From: Lactonifactor sp. BIOML-A5
Lineage (GTDB): Bacteria > Bacillota > Clostridia > Lachnospirales > Lachnospiraceae
Length of the DNA stretch: 45,280 bases
Direction: 5' to 3'
Assembly: GCF_009677585.1 (NCBI RefSeq)
Contig: NZ_WKYV01000022.1
Coordinates: 69,503-114,782 of the forward strand
Shown here: in pieces, positions 1-6,116 of the stretch
Position numbering within the stretch: the first letter of the stretch is position 1
How the letters are laid out: each line of letters opens with the position of its first letter
Position numbers and translations under genes: made by a program
Notes under the pieces: model-generated
Database searches by the model: none
Told to the model about the DNA's origin: nothing
What the model saw: the letters and a program-made list of their open reading frames with translations, nothing else

Positions 1-173
1 TGAACAATAGTATTGCGAAGAGTGACGCCGAAACCAAAGAGGTGATATATGATTATATTTGTTGCCTGCTCAATAATTTTGAATCGCTGAGTTACCAGGA
101 AAAGAATGAATTGATTAAAAAGGCTGTAAAGACATGCACTTATGACAATGGGAACATGCATATTATTTTTTAG
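1..173 (+). CDS. C-terminal end of a serine integrase (second copy, partial)
   Basis: The reading frame enters at base 3 and ends with TAG at 171-173. It encodes the last 56 residues of a large serine recombinase, identical at DNA level to the end of the gene at 33108-34649. The 5' part lies outside the window. It is followed 10 bases later by the attP-like site. Two readings are possible: a second, tandem copy of the same prophage lies to the left, or the sequence was assembled across the junction of a circular excised phage. The window alone cannot separate them. Confidence 0.9.
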   Translation, partial: NNSIAKSDAETKEVIYDYICCLLNNFESLSYQEKNELIKKAVKTCTYDNGNMHIIF

Positions 174-203
174 TTTCATTCTATATGTTATTCTTATTGG
201 TGT
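1..203 (+). repeat. 203-bp direct repeat, left copy
   Basis: Bases 1-203 match 34477-34679 with no difference that I could find. The repeat covers the integrase C-terminus, its stop codon and the left att half-site, and ends at the GT dinucleotide where the two copies diverge. The left edge of the repeat is set by the window start, so the true repeat may be longer. Confidence 0.95.
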
Positions 204-221
204 ACCGATAAGAAAAATATA
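184..221 (+). other. attP site of the serine integrase
   Basis: Two 18-base arms flank a central GT (202-203): tatgttattcttattggt on the left and accgataagaaaaatata on the right. The reverse complement of the right arm matches the left arm at 15 of 18 positions. An imperfect inverted repeat around a central dinucleotide, just after the integrase stop codon, is what attP sites of large serine integrases look like. In an ordinary prophage this place would be attL, with host DNA in one arm. Confidence 0.85.
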
Positions 222-230
222 TTGATTCAT

Positions 231-256
231 GGGAGGCCCGGTTACATTGGCCTCCC
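231..256. terminator. Bidirectional terminator after the HTH gene
   Basis: GGGAGGCC (231-238) pairs perfectly with GGCCTCCC (249-256) across a 10-base loop, followed by TATTTT on the plus strand. It overlaps the stop codon of the leftward HTH gene. In the circular phage it would also end rightward integrase transcripts crossing attP. Confidence 0.65.
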
Positions 257-453
257 TATTTTAGTTCTAACAGTTCATCTGCTGATGTTTTTAGCTGTAT
301 GCATATTTCTTTGAGTGTTTCAATTGATGGGCTGACCTCTCCCGTCTCCCATCTACTGATATCTTTTTGATATACTCCCAGCATATCGGCAAACTGTTTT
401 TGCGTCAAGCCAGCAGCTTTTCTAGCAGCCTTTAATTTTTCATAAAAGCTCAT
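256..453 (-). CDS. XRE-family HTH regulator, 65 aa
   Basis: This small DNA-binding protein consists almost wholly of one Cro/C1-type helix-turn-helix (about residues 5-60), with the usual pattern GLTQKQFADMLGV followed by the recognition helix and a W-E-x-G motif. Its start overlaps the end of the small membrane protein gene upstream (440-607), so the two are probably translated together. It likely represses its own promoter at 637-664, where a near-palindrome lies inside the spacer. It stands apart from the main phage switch, so it more likely regulates the att-proximal cargo than lysogeny. Its target genes are unknown. Confidence 0.85.
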   Translation of the reverse strand: MSFYEKLKAARKAAGLTQKQFADMLGVYQKDISRWETGEVSPSIETLKEICIQLKTSADELLELK

Positions 454-607
454 TTTTTAATCTTCCTTTCACTATATCTATGATTATTGATATCAGTGTA
501 CATATAGCTACAATAATCATACCAATTGTATTTATTAATCTCCACTCATTTATGATTGCTAAAATTAGAGTAATCAATGTCAATGTGATCATAAATCCAT
601 TTCTCAT
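440..607 (-). CDS. Small two-helix membrane protein, 55 aa
   Basis: An ATG at 605-607 follows a clear GGAGGG ribosome site and opens a 55-codon frame that ends 14 bases inside the HTH gene. The product has two hydrophobic stretches (about residues 6-20 and 29-46) separated by the short polar turn NEWRLIN, and ends with a basic tail (KGRLKNELL). Small membrane protein plus overlapping XRE regulator is a pairing I have seen in Firmicutes accessory DNA, but I cannot name this family. Possible roles are a membrane-acting effector held in check by the regulator, or a sensor; both are speculation. Confidence 0.7.
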   Translation of the reverse strand: MRNGFMITLTLITLILAIINEWRLINTIGMIIVAICTLISIIIDIVKGRLKNELL

Positions 608-636
608 TGTATTTTTCCCTCCTATCGTGTTATACT

Positions 637-664
637 ACCATACCATATTTGGTATTTTTATCAA
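637..664 (-). promoter_or_regulatory. Promoter and operator of the membrane protein/HTH pair
   Basis: On the minus strand, TTGATA (659-664) and TATGGT (637-642) are 16 bases apart. The near-perfect palindrome ataccatatttggtat (640-655) fills the spacer and touches the -10 box. A repressor bound there would block RNA polymerase, which suggests autoregulation by the HTH protein. A second candidate -10 lies slightly downstream. Confidence 0.55.
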
Positions 665-701
665 TACTTATTTAGAAAATAAATAATATAATTTCAATAA
701 T

Positions 702-734
702 AAAGACTCTTAGGATTTTACCCCAAGAGTCTTT
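702..734 (-). terminator. Terminator after the Panacea-linked membrane gene
   Basis: AAAGACTCTT (702-711) and AAGAGTCTTT (725-734) form a perfect 10-bp stem. Read leftward it is followed by a T-rich stretch (TTTATTATT). It lies directly after the stop codon at 736 and closes the two-gene operon 736-2165. Confidence 0.75.
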
Positions 735-735
735 G

Positions 736-1725
736 CTATTTTCCCTTTTTCCATGTCTGCTTTACTAATACCATAAGCAATATTATAAATACTGAAATAA
801 TTATTCCAAATCCACCCCACATTGCAAGTTGTGGCGAATTATTGCACCACGTTTTAAAGCTTGAATCGATATTTTCTTTCCTTATGTAGTATGTCCAAAG
901 GCTTCCCGCCAAAATAGTAAGTATAACTAAATTGCTCCACCATACGATAGGATATTTCTGAATAATATTTCCATCTGGTTCCTTATTCGATTTAAAATTC
1001 AATCCTGTCATTTTTCCTATACAAAATAAAAAAACAAATACCAAATTCAAAATACATATTCCCCATACGCACCCCACAATAATAACTTTTAATAATGGTA
1101 TCTCATGATTAGCGAAAATGCTTCCCAATGAACTAATACCACCAAATACTAAAAATGCAAGCGCTGTAAAAATGCTTACCATAGTCAGTAACTGTGCATT
1201 CATACTTTTCACGAGTTCATCCTTAAATGGAGTAATACTGTTATCGAATTTTTTCTTATACTCTTCATCCGTCTGTTTTAATCCACTATACTGCGTTTGT
1301 GCTAGGTTTACATGATCCCAAATTTTGATAAGCGCTTTTTCTGTATCTTCATATATCTTTTTTTCAGCCGACAACTTAATACTTGCCCTTTTGTCTTTGA
1401 AATCTTGCATTCCCGTAAATGCAACAATTTTTTCGATATTAGAAATCATTGTTCCCAAAGCAAGCGTAGCCTCTTCTGTCGTATGTTCATTATAATATGC
1501 GTAAATCATATTACTTATCTGTGAGTACAATATTCTCCCATAACCTTTGATATATTGAAAAATCGCATTAAAAGCATTTTCCTCATCAAATTCACTACTA
1601 TCGGTAAATAAAAGTGTGCATATCTCTGTAATCTTTTCTGACATTTCTTCAGTAATAACTCTATCATCAATTTTGAGTTCTACTTGTCTGGTCGTTTTAT
1701 TAATTTTAATATTTATTGAGGACAT
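736..1725 (-). CDS. Four-helix membrane protein paired with a Panacea antitoxin, 329 aa
   Basis: I do not recognise the family. The N-terminal half (about 1-170) is soluble, mixed and partly charged. The C-terminal half has four predicted membrane helices near 179-201, 211-237, 259-280 and 300-322, with a short lysine-rich tail. It starts 5 bases after the Panacea-domain gene, with GAGGTGG near that gene's end as a ribosome site, so the two form one operon closed by the terminator at 702-734. Panacea (SocA-like, DUF4065) proteins are known antitoxins that neutralise very different toxins, membrane proteins included. By that context this is a candidate membrane-active toxin or phage-exclusion effector. 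The function is inferred from position and topology only. Confidence 0.75.
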   Translation of the reverse strand: MSSINIKINKTTRQVELKIDDRVITEEMSEKITEICTLLFTDSSEFDEENAFNAIFQYIKGYGRILYSQISNMIYAYYNEHTTEEATLALGTMISNIEKIVAFTGMQDFKDKRASIKLSAEKKIYEDTEKALIKIWDHVNLAQTQYSGLKQTDEEYKKKFDNSITPFKDELVKSMNAQLLTMVSIFTALAFLVFGGISSLGSIFANHEIPLLKVIIVGCVWGICILNLVFVFLFCIGKMTGLNFKSNKEPDGNIIQKYPIVWWSNLVILTILAGSLWTYYIRKENIDSSFKTWCNNSPQLAMWGGFGIIISVFIILLMVLVKQTWKKGK

Positions 1726-1730
1726 TTATT

Positions 1731-2165
1731 CTAATCCACCTCGAAATATCTTTTGATACTTTCTGTAGTAATTTCATTATTCCATCCAGGCTTATAGGCC
1801 TCAATCCAAGGTGTCTGATTATGTGTAAGCTCAACAAGCGCAGATGCTGAATATCGTGAACACTCATCAATGATACCATCCAGTATTTCTTTATCTCTTG
1901 AAGAAATAATCTGTGTCACCCTAGATTTTCCAATGCATGGAATATTCGCACTACCAAACATTCTATATGTGTAATAAACATCTGGCACAACTGGTCCAAA
2001 ATCCCAAGCTTGAATTTCTTCAGCAAAACAAGGTACGTTTTTCGATACTAAAAATTCAGCCTGTATGAAATATAAAATCTTTTGCAATTTTAAATTACTA
2101 ATCGTCTTATTCGTTGCACTGCATCTTTCAATAACATAACGAGCAATATCCATTACCCTATACAT
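1731..2165 (-). CDS. Panacea (SocA-like, DUF4065) domain antitoxin candidate, 144 aa
   Basis: The sequence shows the family's hallmarks: SNLKLQKILYFIQAEFL near the N-terminus, then AWDFGPVVPDVYYTY, then a helical C-terminal part ending in a polar tail. The family includes SocA, GepA and the antitoxins grouped as Panacea, which bind and neutralise partner toxins. The protein is close to the domain's normal length, so nothing appears lost. I chose the ATG at 2165 because the SD-like GGGGATGAT sits at a suitable distance; the ATG at 2174 lies too close to it. The next gene, 5 bases downstream, encodes a four-helix membrane protein and is the likely partner. Confidence 0.85.
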   Translation of the reverse strand: MYRVMDIARYVIERCSATNKTISNLKLQKILYFIQAEFLVSKNVPCFAEEIQAWDFGPVVPDVYYTYRMFGSANIPCIGKSRVTQIISSRDKEILDGIIDECSRYSASALVELTHNQTPWIEAYKPGWNNEITTESIKRYFEVD

Positions 2166-2300
2166 ATCAATCATCCCCTCATTCTAAGCACAGTTATCTT
2201 TAATATATTATATTCATCTATACATAAATGATTATAACATACTTGTCAATAAGTTTACCAAAATTTATGTAATTTGTATCCCTTTTTCTTATGACGATTT
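2166..2300 (-). promoter_or_regulatory. Upstream region of the Panacea operon
   Basis: Very AT-rich DNA. On the minus strand a perfect TTGACA lies at 2244-2249; 17 bases downstream is TATGTA, a weak -10. A good TATAAT (2231-2236) lies too near that -35 and lacks a clear one of its own. A promoter here is likely, but its exact boxes are uncertain. Confidence 0.4.
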
Positions 2301-2349
2301 CACCTCTCTATTTCTGTATAGCTTAATAGTTTTTGCATACCAGTACCCT

Positions 2350-2474
2350 ACATCCGTCCATGTCCTGCCCCATGGCTAATAGGATGTATGGCAATGATAT
2401 GCTGGATGATATCGCTCAACCGTTAAACGCCGGATAACTTCACCGGGGCGTTGCTCTGTTTACATGTTACCGGC
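2350..2474. other. GC-richer structured stretch, possible noncoding RNA
   Basis: This part of the 2166-2700 gap holds no convincing gene but several nested inverted repeats: ACATCC (2350-2355) with GGATGT (2382-2387), enclosing CCATG (2358-2362) with CATGG (2371-2375); AACGCC (2426-2431) with GGCGTT (2447-2452); and GCCGGATAAC (2429-2438) with GTTACCGGC (2466-2474). The last two share bases, so they exclude each other. The stretch is clearly more GC-rich than its surroundings. Short plus-strand frames (for example 21 codons from the ATG at 2371) have no ribosome site. The strand and role are unknown. Confidence 0.4.
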
Positions 2475-2515
2475 TTGCGTTAATTTGTAGGCAGGTACAA
2501 ACTAATACAAGTACT

Positions 2516-2531
2516 TACTACCATGGTAGTA
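2516..2531. repeat. 16-bp perfect palindrome
   Basis: The sequence tactaccatggtagta is its own reverse complement over 16 bases. It could be a regulator binding site on the far side of the structured stretch. No promoter pair clearly matches it. Confidence 0.5.
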
Positions 2532-2640
2532 TACGGCTATATCATACTAACCAATTCTTTTATGCATAATATGAATAAGGTCACAATCAACATAGCTTTT
2601 AAAGATATAACCGCACATTCAATGAATATCTCTCTTTTCA

Positions 2641-2669
2641 TTGTTTTTATAGAAGACCTGTGGTACAAT
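2641..2669 (+). promoter_or_regulatory. Promoter of the antisense RNA
   Basis: TTGTTT (2641-2646) and TACAAT (2664-2669) are exactly 17 bases apart on the plus strand. Transcription would begin near 2676 and run against the small toxin gene. Confidence 0.65.
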
Positions 2670-2676
2670 TTTTATA

Positions 2677-2704
2677 AGGGAGAGGGGCTTTCGCCCCATT
2701 CCCT
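2677..2704 (-). terminator. 3' hairpin of the small toxin mRNA
   Basis: GGGGC (2684-2688) and GCCCC (2693-2697) with loop TTTC are extended by AGGGA (2677-2681) and TCCCT (2700-2704). Read leftward the stem overlaps the stop codon of the 37-aa peptide and is followed by TTATAAAAATT. This is a weak T-tract, so the hairpin may stabilise the mRNA as well as end it. Confidence 0.55.
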
Positions 2705-2816
2705 ATCTGGTAAGTATCTGTAATAGTGTGAGGACTATCAAGACTTTTACCAGTAGCTCAATAAGTTGGTCGCACAGCTTATTGAGCTTTTTTAATTGCT
2801 TTAGCAAGTCTTCCAT
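2703..2816 (-). CDS. Small hydrophobic peptide, candidate type I toxin, 37 aa
   Basis: An ATG at 2814-2816 follows the strong ribosome site AAGGAGGTGAAG. The peptide starts with a charged amphipathic part (MEDLLKQLKKLNKLCDQ) and continues with a leucine/isoleucine/valine-rich segment (LIELLVKVLIVLTLLQIL) long enough to cross or lie in a membrane. A strong promoter (TTTACA, 17 bases, TATAAT; 2850-2878) drives it. The plus-strand RNA at 2676-2793 is antisense to most of it. Size, hydrophobicity, strong translation signals and antisense partner all fit a type I toxin; I do not recognise a named family. Confidence 0.65.
   Translation of the reverse strand: MEDLLKQLKKLNKLCDQLIELLVKVLIVLTLLQILTR
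2755..2793 (+). terminator. Intrinsic terminator of the antisense RNA
   Basis: AGCTCAATAAG (2755-2765) pairs perfectly with CTTATTGAGCT (2778-2788), followed by a run of six T (2788-2793). The hairpin lies within the coding part of the opposite-strand peptide gene. Confidence 0.85.
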
Positions 2817-2849
2817 TTTCTTCACCTCCTTCCTTTATCTTATATACTT

Positions 2850-2943
2850 ATTATACACCCGTTTTAAGTGTTTGTAAATAGTGATATTCACCAAATATTG
2901 GTGTATATTTTTATATATACTGTACACCTGTTATAAGTTGATG
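2850..2943. promoter_or_regulatory. Divergent promoters of the small toxin and the HTH gene
   Basis: Leftward: TTTACA (2873-2878), 17 bases, TATAAT (2850-2855). Rightward: TTGATG (2938-2943), 17 bases, TATACT (2961-2966). Between them lie CACCAAATATTGGTG (2889-2903, six-base arms) and an overlapping GGTGTA (2900-2905) / TACACC (2923-2928) pair. These look like operators through which the HTH protein at 2990 could control both promoters. Confidence 0.6.
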
Positions 2944-2989
2944 TTTTTCATTAGATATGCTATACTTATAAACAGAAAGAGGTGATCGG

Positions 2990-3214
2990 ATGCTAAAATA
3001 TAAATTTGATGTATTGGAGAAATTAAAAGATTCCGGTTTTTCGACATACCGAATAAGAAAAGAAAAATTAATAGGCGAATCACAAATGCAAAAAATTCGT
3101 ACCGGAGAAATAGCCAGTAAAGAAACTCTTAATAAGCTTTGTGAATTGCTTAAATGCCAGCCTGGGGACATTTTAGAATATGTTCCTGACGACACTAAAA
3201 AAAGCCCCTCTTAA
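2990..3214 (+). CDS. XRE-family HTH regulator, 74 aa
   Basis: This compact Cro/C1-type DNA-binding protein has the helix pattern LKDSGFSTYRIRKEKLI, then IRTGEIASKETLNKLCELL and the GDILEYV ending seen in small HTH_26-like regulators. The ribosome site AGAGGTGAT and a good promoter (2938-2966) precede it. It is transcribed away from the small toxin gene, with which it shares an intergenic region holding inverted repeats, so it probably regulates itself and that gene. Its last codons overlap the hairpin that ends the late operon coming from the other side. Confidence 0.8.
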   Translation: MLKYKFDVLEKLKDSGFSTYRIRKEKLIGESQMQKIRTGEIASKETLNKLCELLKCQPGDILEYVPDDTKKSPS

Positions 3215-3224
3215 ATTGAGGGGC
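3197..3224 (-). terminator. Terminator of the late structural operon
   Basis: GCCCCTC (3204-3210) and GAGGGGC (3218-3224) form a perfect 7-bp GC-rich stem. Read leftward it ends in seven T (3197-3203). It sits a few bases after the last tail gene and overlaps the stop of the rightward HTH gene, so it may act both ways. Confidence 0.85.
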
Positions 3225-3229
3225 CATAT

Positions 3230-4201
3230 TTATTTGACACCGATTACCGATTTTATAACAATAAATTCAAATCTACTTCCTACATCCACTGTCATATATA
3301 ATATTATTTTTGCATCTGCTCCATTCTCACTTATTTCATAATCTAAACCTTCGACAAGAGTAATCCCATTGAGGCTTATCAATAATATGTCTTGCGTTGA
3401 ATCATATTGGCCAATACCTATTAATACTTGTGATGTTTTTGAATCATTTATAACAGTATTTTGATACTTTTCGATATAGGTATCAACTTTAAGTTCACCT
3501 GTTAAAGTAGTAAACCATGTATTAAAGTTCATCTTCTGTAGCTCTTGCCAACCATCAAATTCTGATTTTGTTGAATTTTCCCAACTTGCAAAGTTAGTTT
3601 CCATATTTCTTTGCCACTGAAGCATCGTACTATAATACTCCTCGTATGCCTTCTGCCACTGAAGAAAAAGCTGTGATGTATCTACCTGCTTAATAACTCC
3701 TGTTACCCAACCGCACACGTTATTATCTGCTCGTATATCTGTTATTTTACTCTGTGTTATTGAATTTACACCTTTTTCAATATATACATACGCAAGAAAT
3801 AATTCCCATCTTTCAGGGCTTCTTGTGGGCTGCGGTTTTATTGGGCTTGTTGCATAAGCGGAATCTATTGTTACCAGTTCCATTCTCCTGTTAGTGATAT
3901 CAAGCCTTATTGCTATAGCAGTATAGCGATTAAGTGTAACATGACTCGGATTTAGCGATATTTCTTCTATGCTGTCACTATTAAACCATTGTAAGTTTTC
4001 ACCTAAAATGGCTCTTCCCGTTTGTACCTTCACCTTCATTCCGGTACCTGCTTTTACTAGTAGTGCACCACCAACAGATTCATACACTCCAGTTGATACT
4101 ATACCTTTAAAATACGTGGACATTTGTTCTGCATTATAAACCCTGTCATGATTCCCATCACTGTCTAACTGACTGTTAAAAAATCCATATGTTATAGCCA
4201 T
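3230..4201 (-). CDS. Baseplate/receptor-binding-type tail protein, 323 aa
   Basis: It starts with MAITYGFFNS followed by a D-x-x-YNAEQMS pattern, as in many phage tail-tip proteins whose N-terminus docks on the tail and whose C-terminus reaches the host surface. A helical, tryptophan-rich middle (about residues 180-245) probably forms a trimeric coiled stalk. I chose the ATG at 4201, since GGGAGG lies 7 bases before it; an ATG 15 bases upstream overlaps the previous stop codon and has no ribosome site of its own. It is the last gene of the late operon, next to the terminator at 3197-3224. Receptor binding is inferred. Confidence 0.75.
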   Translation of the reverse strand: MAITYGFFNSQLDSDGNHDRVYNAEQMSTYFKGIVSTGVYESVGGALLVKAGTGMKVKVQTGRAILGENLQWFNSDSIEEISLNPSHVTLNRYTAIAIRLDITNRRMELVTIDSAYATSPIKPQPTRSPERWELFLAYVYIEKGVNSITQSKITDIRADNNVCGWVTGVIKQVDTSQLFLQWQKAYEEYYSTMLQWQRNMETNFASWENSTKSEFDGWQELQKMNFNTWFTTLTGELKVDTYIEKYQNTVINDSKTSQVLIGIGQYDSTQDILLISLNGITLVEGLDYEISENGADAKIILYMTVDVGSRFEFIVIKSVIGVK

Positions 4202-4203
4202 TT

Positions 4204-5265
4204 TTATACCTCCCATGAACTGAATGTAGGTATTGTCTTCCTTCCAGTTTCATCCTCATTATCTACAATTTCAATAATCCTCGGAGCTGCCTCCATCCCG
4301 AATTGATTTATTACCGATACAATATCACCTAGGAAATAGTCCTCACCATACAAGAAATTTCCCAAAGTTTCAATAGAACCCTCATAAAACTCTTTTATTC
4401 CTACCTCAGCTAGTTTTTCATTTCCCTTCTCTGCTAACGAATTCATGTATTCAGAATCCGTTATTTCCCCGTTATTACTGCTTACATCCCTGGCATCCAC
4501 GTATAATTCATACCTGTCAATACCTGCTGCATTTCCCACAATGGTTGTCCTTCTGTCCAGTCCTTCACCTTCCCCGGCAACTAACGCTACATTACAGTAA
4601 TCTTCCTTTTCCAGTACATAGTCTGAAGAAATCATATTATCAAATTCTTTTGAAAATACCACATGTGGATTTTTGTCTTGATTATATGAACGGTTTTCCC
4701 CTTTATACAGAACAAAGACAAAGTTATTTTTCTGGATATAAATATCCCATCCAATTCCTGCCGTTTCGCACACATCCTGCAGGAATTTCAATATGGTGTC
4801 CCCGGTTATTTGAATATCTAACGTCTCTGGGAATCCTCTCATAGGCCCCAAAATAAAATTAGAAATTTTTCTCTCTGCAATATTAGGTTGAATAATATTT
4901 TCTGTTAATACTCTTCTAATACAGTATTCCAGTTTCCCAACCATATTTGTCTGTTTCCATATGATTCTTCTTTTCATTAGAGATTTCAAACATTTCCCAC
5001 TTACAATCATATAATCTCCATCTTCTATGCTAGTCTGTATTTCAATTTTAGAGATTATCATAACATTATGAAATTCCGTATCTGTAATGTCCCGGTCCCG
5101 GCATAAATAGTAATCCTCTTTCAGCAAATTTATATATTCATCGGTTGCAGGTAAGTATAATTCAAAGTCTCCCGGAGTGAAATAGCGTGTGGTCCATATT
5201 ACACTTTTATATCCGTCAACTATGCCCTCTATTTCAAAATTGCGATTTAATACGTATATATCCAT
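4204..5265 (-). CDS. ReqiPepy6 Gp37-like tail protein, 353 aa
   Basis: The start MDIYVLNRNFEIEGIVD and the pattern VIWTTRYFTPGDFELYLPA match the siphovirus ReqiPepy6 Gp37-like family, a tail-tip protein found between Dit and the receptor-binding protein in many Gram-positive siphophages. It probably plays the structural part that Tal/gp18-type proteins play elsewhere, at the tail hub. Length is normal for the family. It lies 1 base from the Dit gene and just before the terminal tail gene, as expected for that role. Confidence 0.8.
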   Translation of the reverse strand: MDIYVLNRNFEIEGIVDGYKSVIWTTRYFTPGDFELYLPATDEYINLLKEDYYLCRDRDITDTEFHNVMIISKIEIQTSIEDGDYMIVSGKCLKSLMKRRIIWKQTNMVGKLEYCIRRVLTENIIQPNIAERKISNFILGPMRGFPETLDIQITGDTILKFLQDVCETAGIGWDIYIQKNNFVFVLYKGENRSYNQDKNPHVVFSKEFDNMISSDYVLEKEDYCNVALVAGEGEGLDRRTTIVGNAAGIDRYELYVDARDVSSNNGEITDSEYMNSLAEKGNEKLAEVGIKEFYEGSIETLGNFLYGEDYFLGDIVSVINQFGMEAAPRIIEIVDNEDETGRKTIPTFSSWEV

Positions 5266-5266
5266 A

Positions 5267-6115
5267 TCACACCCCCTGATACATATCTGTCAGTATAAAT
5301 GTGCATGAAAGATTATTTATATACTGTTCTGCTTCATACGTAAATACATTGTCTCCCGGCTCCAGCTGGAACCATTCCGATCCACGCTGTACTTTATTTA
5401 TAATATTTGTAGTTACACCACCTGCCGTAAATTCAATATACTTTTCGCCTCTCACCGTGTTAATAGTTATTACGTCTCCCGCTTTCATGGTAATATTAAC
5501 AATGAAGTATCCTCTGGTATCTACATTATATATCTTTGGAGTAACGACTTCCCCTGTTGCCCTTAACTCAATCCGCACGCCGCACGCAACGTCTCCCTCG
5601 TTAACAATGGATTTGAAAAGATTTCCTTCTAATTCTGAAAATGGTATTCCTGCTGCTTCAATCGCAAACGGAAAATGAAACATTTTAATCACGTTAAAAA
5701 AGTCTGTAATTACAGTCTGCATAGCTCTAAAATACGGGCGAGGACATAGTATACTTATCTGAGCCTGCTCTTTATCTGAAAACAGATCACATTCAAAAGT
5801 CTCTACATATCCCTCTATAAAGACATCCCTTGTCCCATTTTTATAATATACCTTAATATACTCTTTGCTTCTAATATATCGGTATAAGTTAATCCGGTTT
5901 AATTCAATGTCTGGATTAATTCGAATAGTAATAACAAGGCTACGGACTCCCAAACGGCTCCCATTAAATAAGGAGCCGTCAAAGGCTGCGCTTTCCGACG
6001 CATTAATTGTTGCTGTCGGCGGGTTTAATCCATCTATGCTGATAACATCATAGTTTTGTGTTCCTGTCAGCGGTAATTGCTCACCCTTTTTATTTTCAAT
6101 AGCAAGGAAATACAT
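5267..6115 (-). CDS. Distal tail protein (Dit-like), 282 aa
   Basis: It is placed directly after the tape measure gene, where siphophages carry Dit, the hexameric hub joining tail tube and baseplate. The sequence fits the family: an N-terminal beta-rich domain with DGLNPPTATIN and NGSRLGVRSLVITI, then YIEGYVE-like strands and CPRPYFRAM, and a C-terminal galectin-like beta domain (about 150-282). I chose the ATG at 6115 because AGGGGG precedes it at normal distance; the longer frame from 6133 overlaps the tape measure stop and has no ribosome site. Confidence 0.85.
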   Translation of the reverse strand: MYFLAIENKKGEQLPLTGTQNYDVISIDGLNPPTATINASESAAFDGSLFNGSRLGVRSLVITIRINPDIELNRINLYRYIRSKEYIKVYYKNGTRDVFIEGYVETFECDLFSDKEQAQISILCPRPYFRAMQTVITDFFNVIKMFHFPFAIEAAGIPFSELEGNLFKSIVNEGDVACGVRIELRATGEVVTPKIYNVDTRGYFIVNITMKAGDVITINTVRGEKYIEFTAGGVTTNIINKVQRGSEWFQLEPGDNVFTYEAEQYINNLSCTFILTDMYQGV

Positions 6116-6116
6116 G

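Larger units (their letters stand above)
2676..2793 (+). ncRNA. Antisense RNA, candidate type I antitoxin
   Basis: A plus-strand transcript of about 118 nt is framed by a good promoter (2641-2669) and a classic intrinsic terminator (2755-2793). It contains no ribosome site or sensible frame. It is fully complementary to most of the 37-codon gene at 2703-2816 on the other strand, including its 3' hairpin. That layout, a short hydrophobic peptide gene with an overlapping convergent antisense RNA, is the arrangement of type I toxin-antitoxin loci such as txpA/RatA. Confidence 0.65.

Noticed and set aside
480..686. 68-codon plus-strand frame near the left end
   Set aside because: It opposes the better supported 55-aa membrane protein gene with promoter and ribosome site, and its hydrophobic content mirrors the AT-rich antisense.
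2523..2723. 66-codon plus-strand frame
   Set aside because: No ribosome site, crosses the antisense RNA promoter and hairpin, and has no recognisable pattern.
2911..3195. 94-codon minus-strand frame
   Set aside because: Antisense to the HTH gene with its good promoter and SD; no translation signals.
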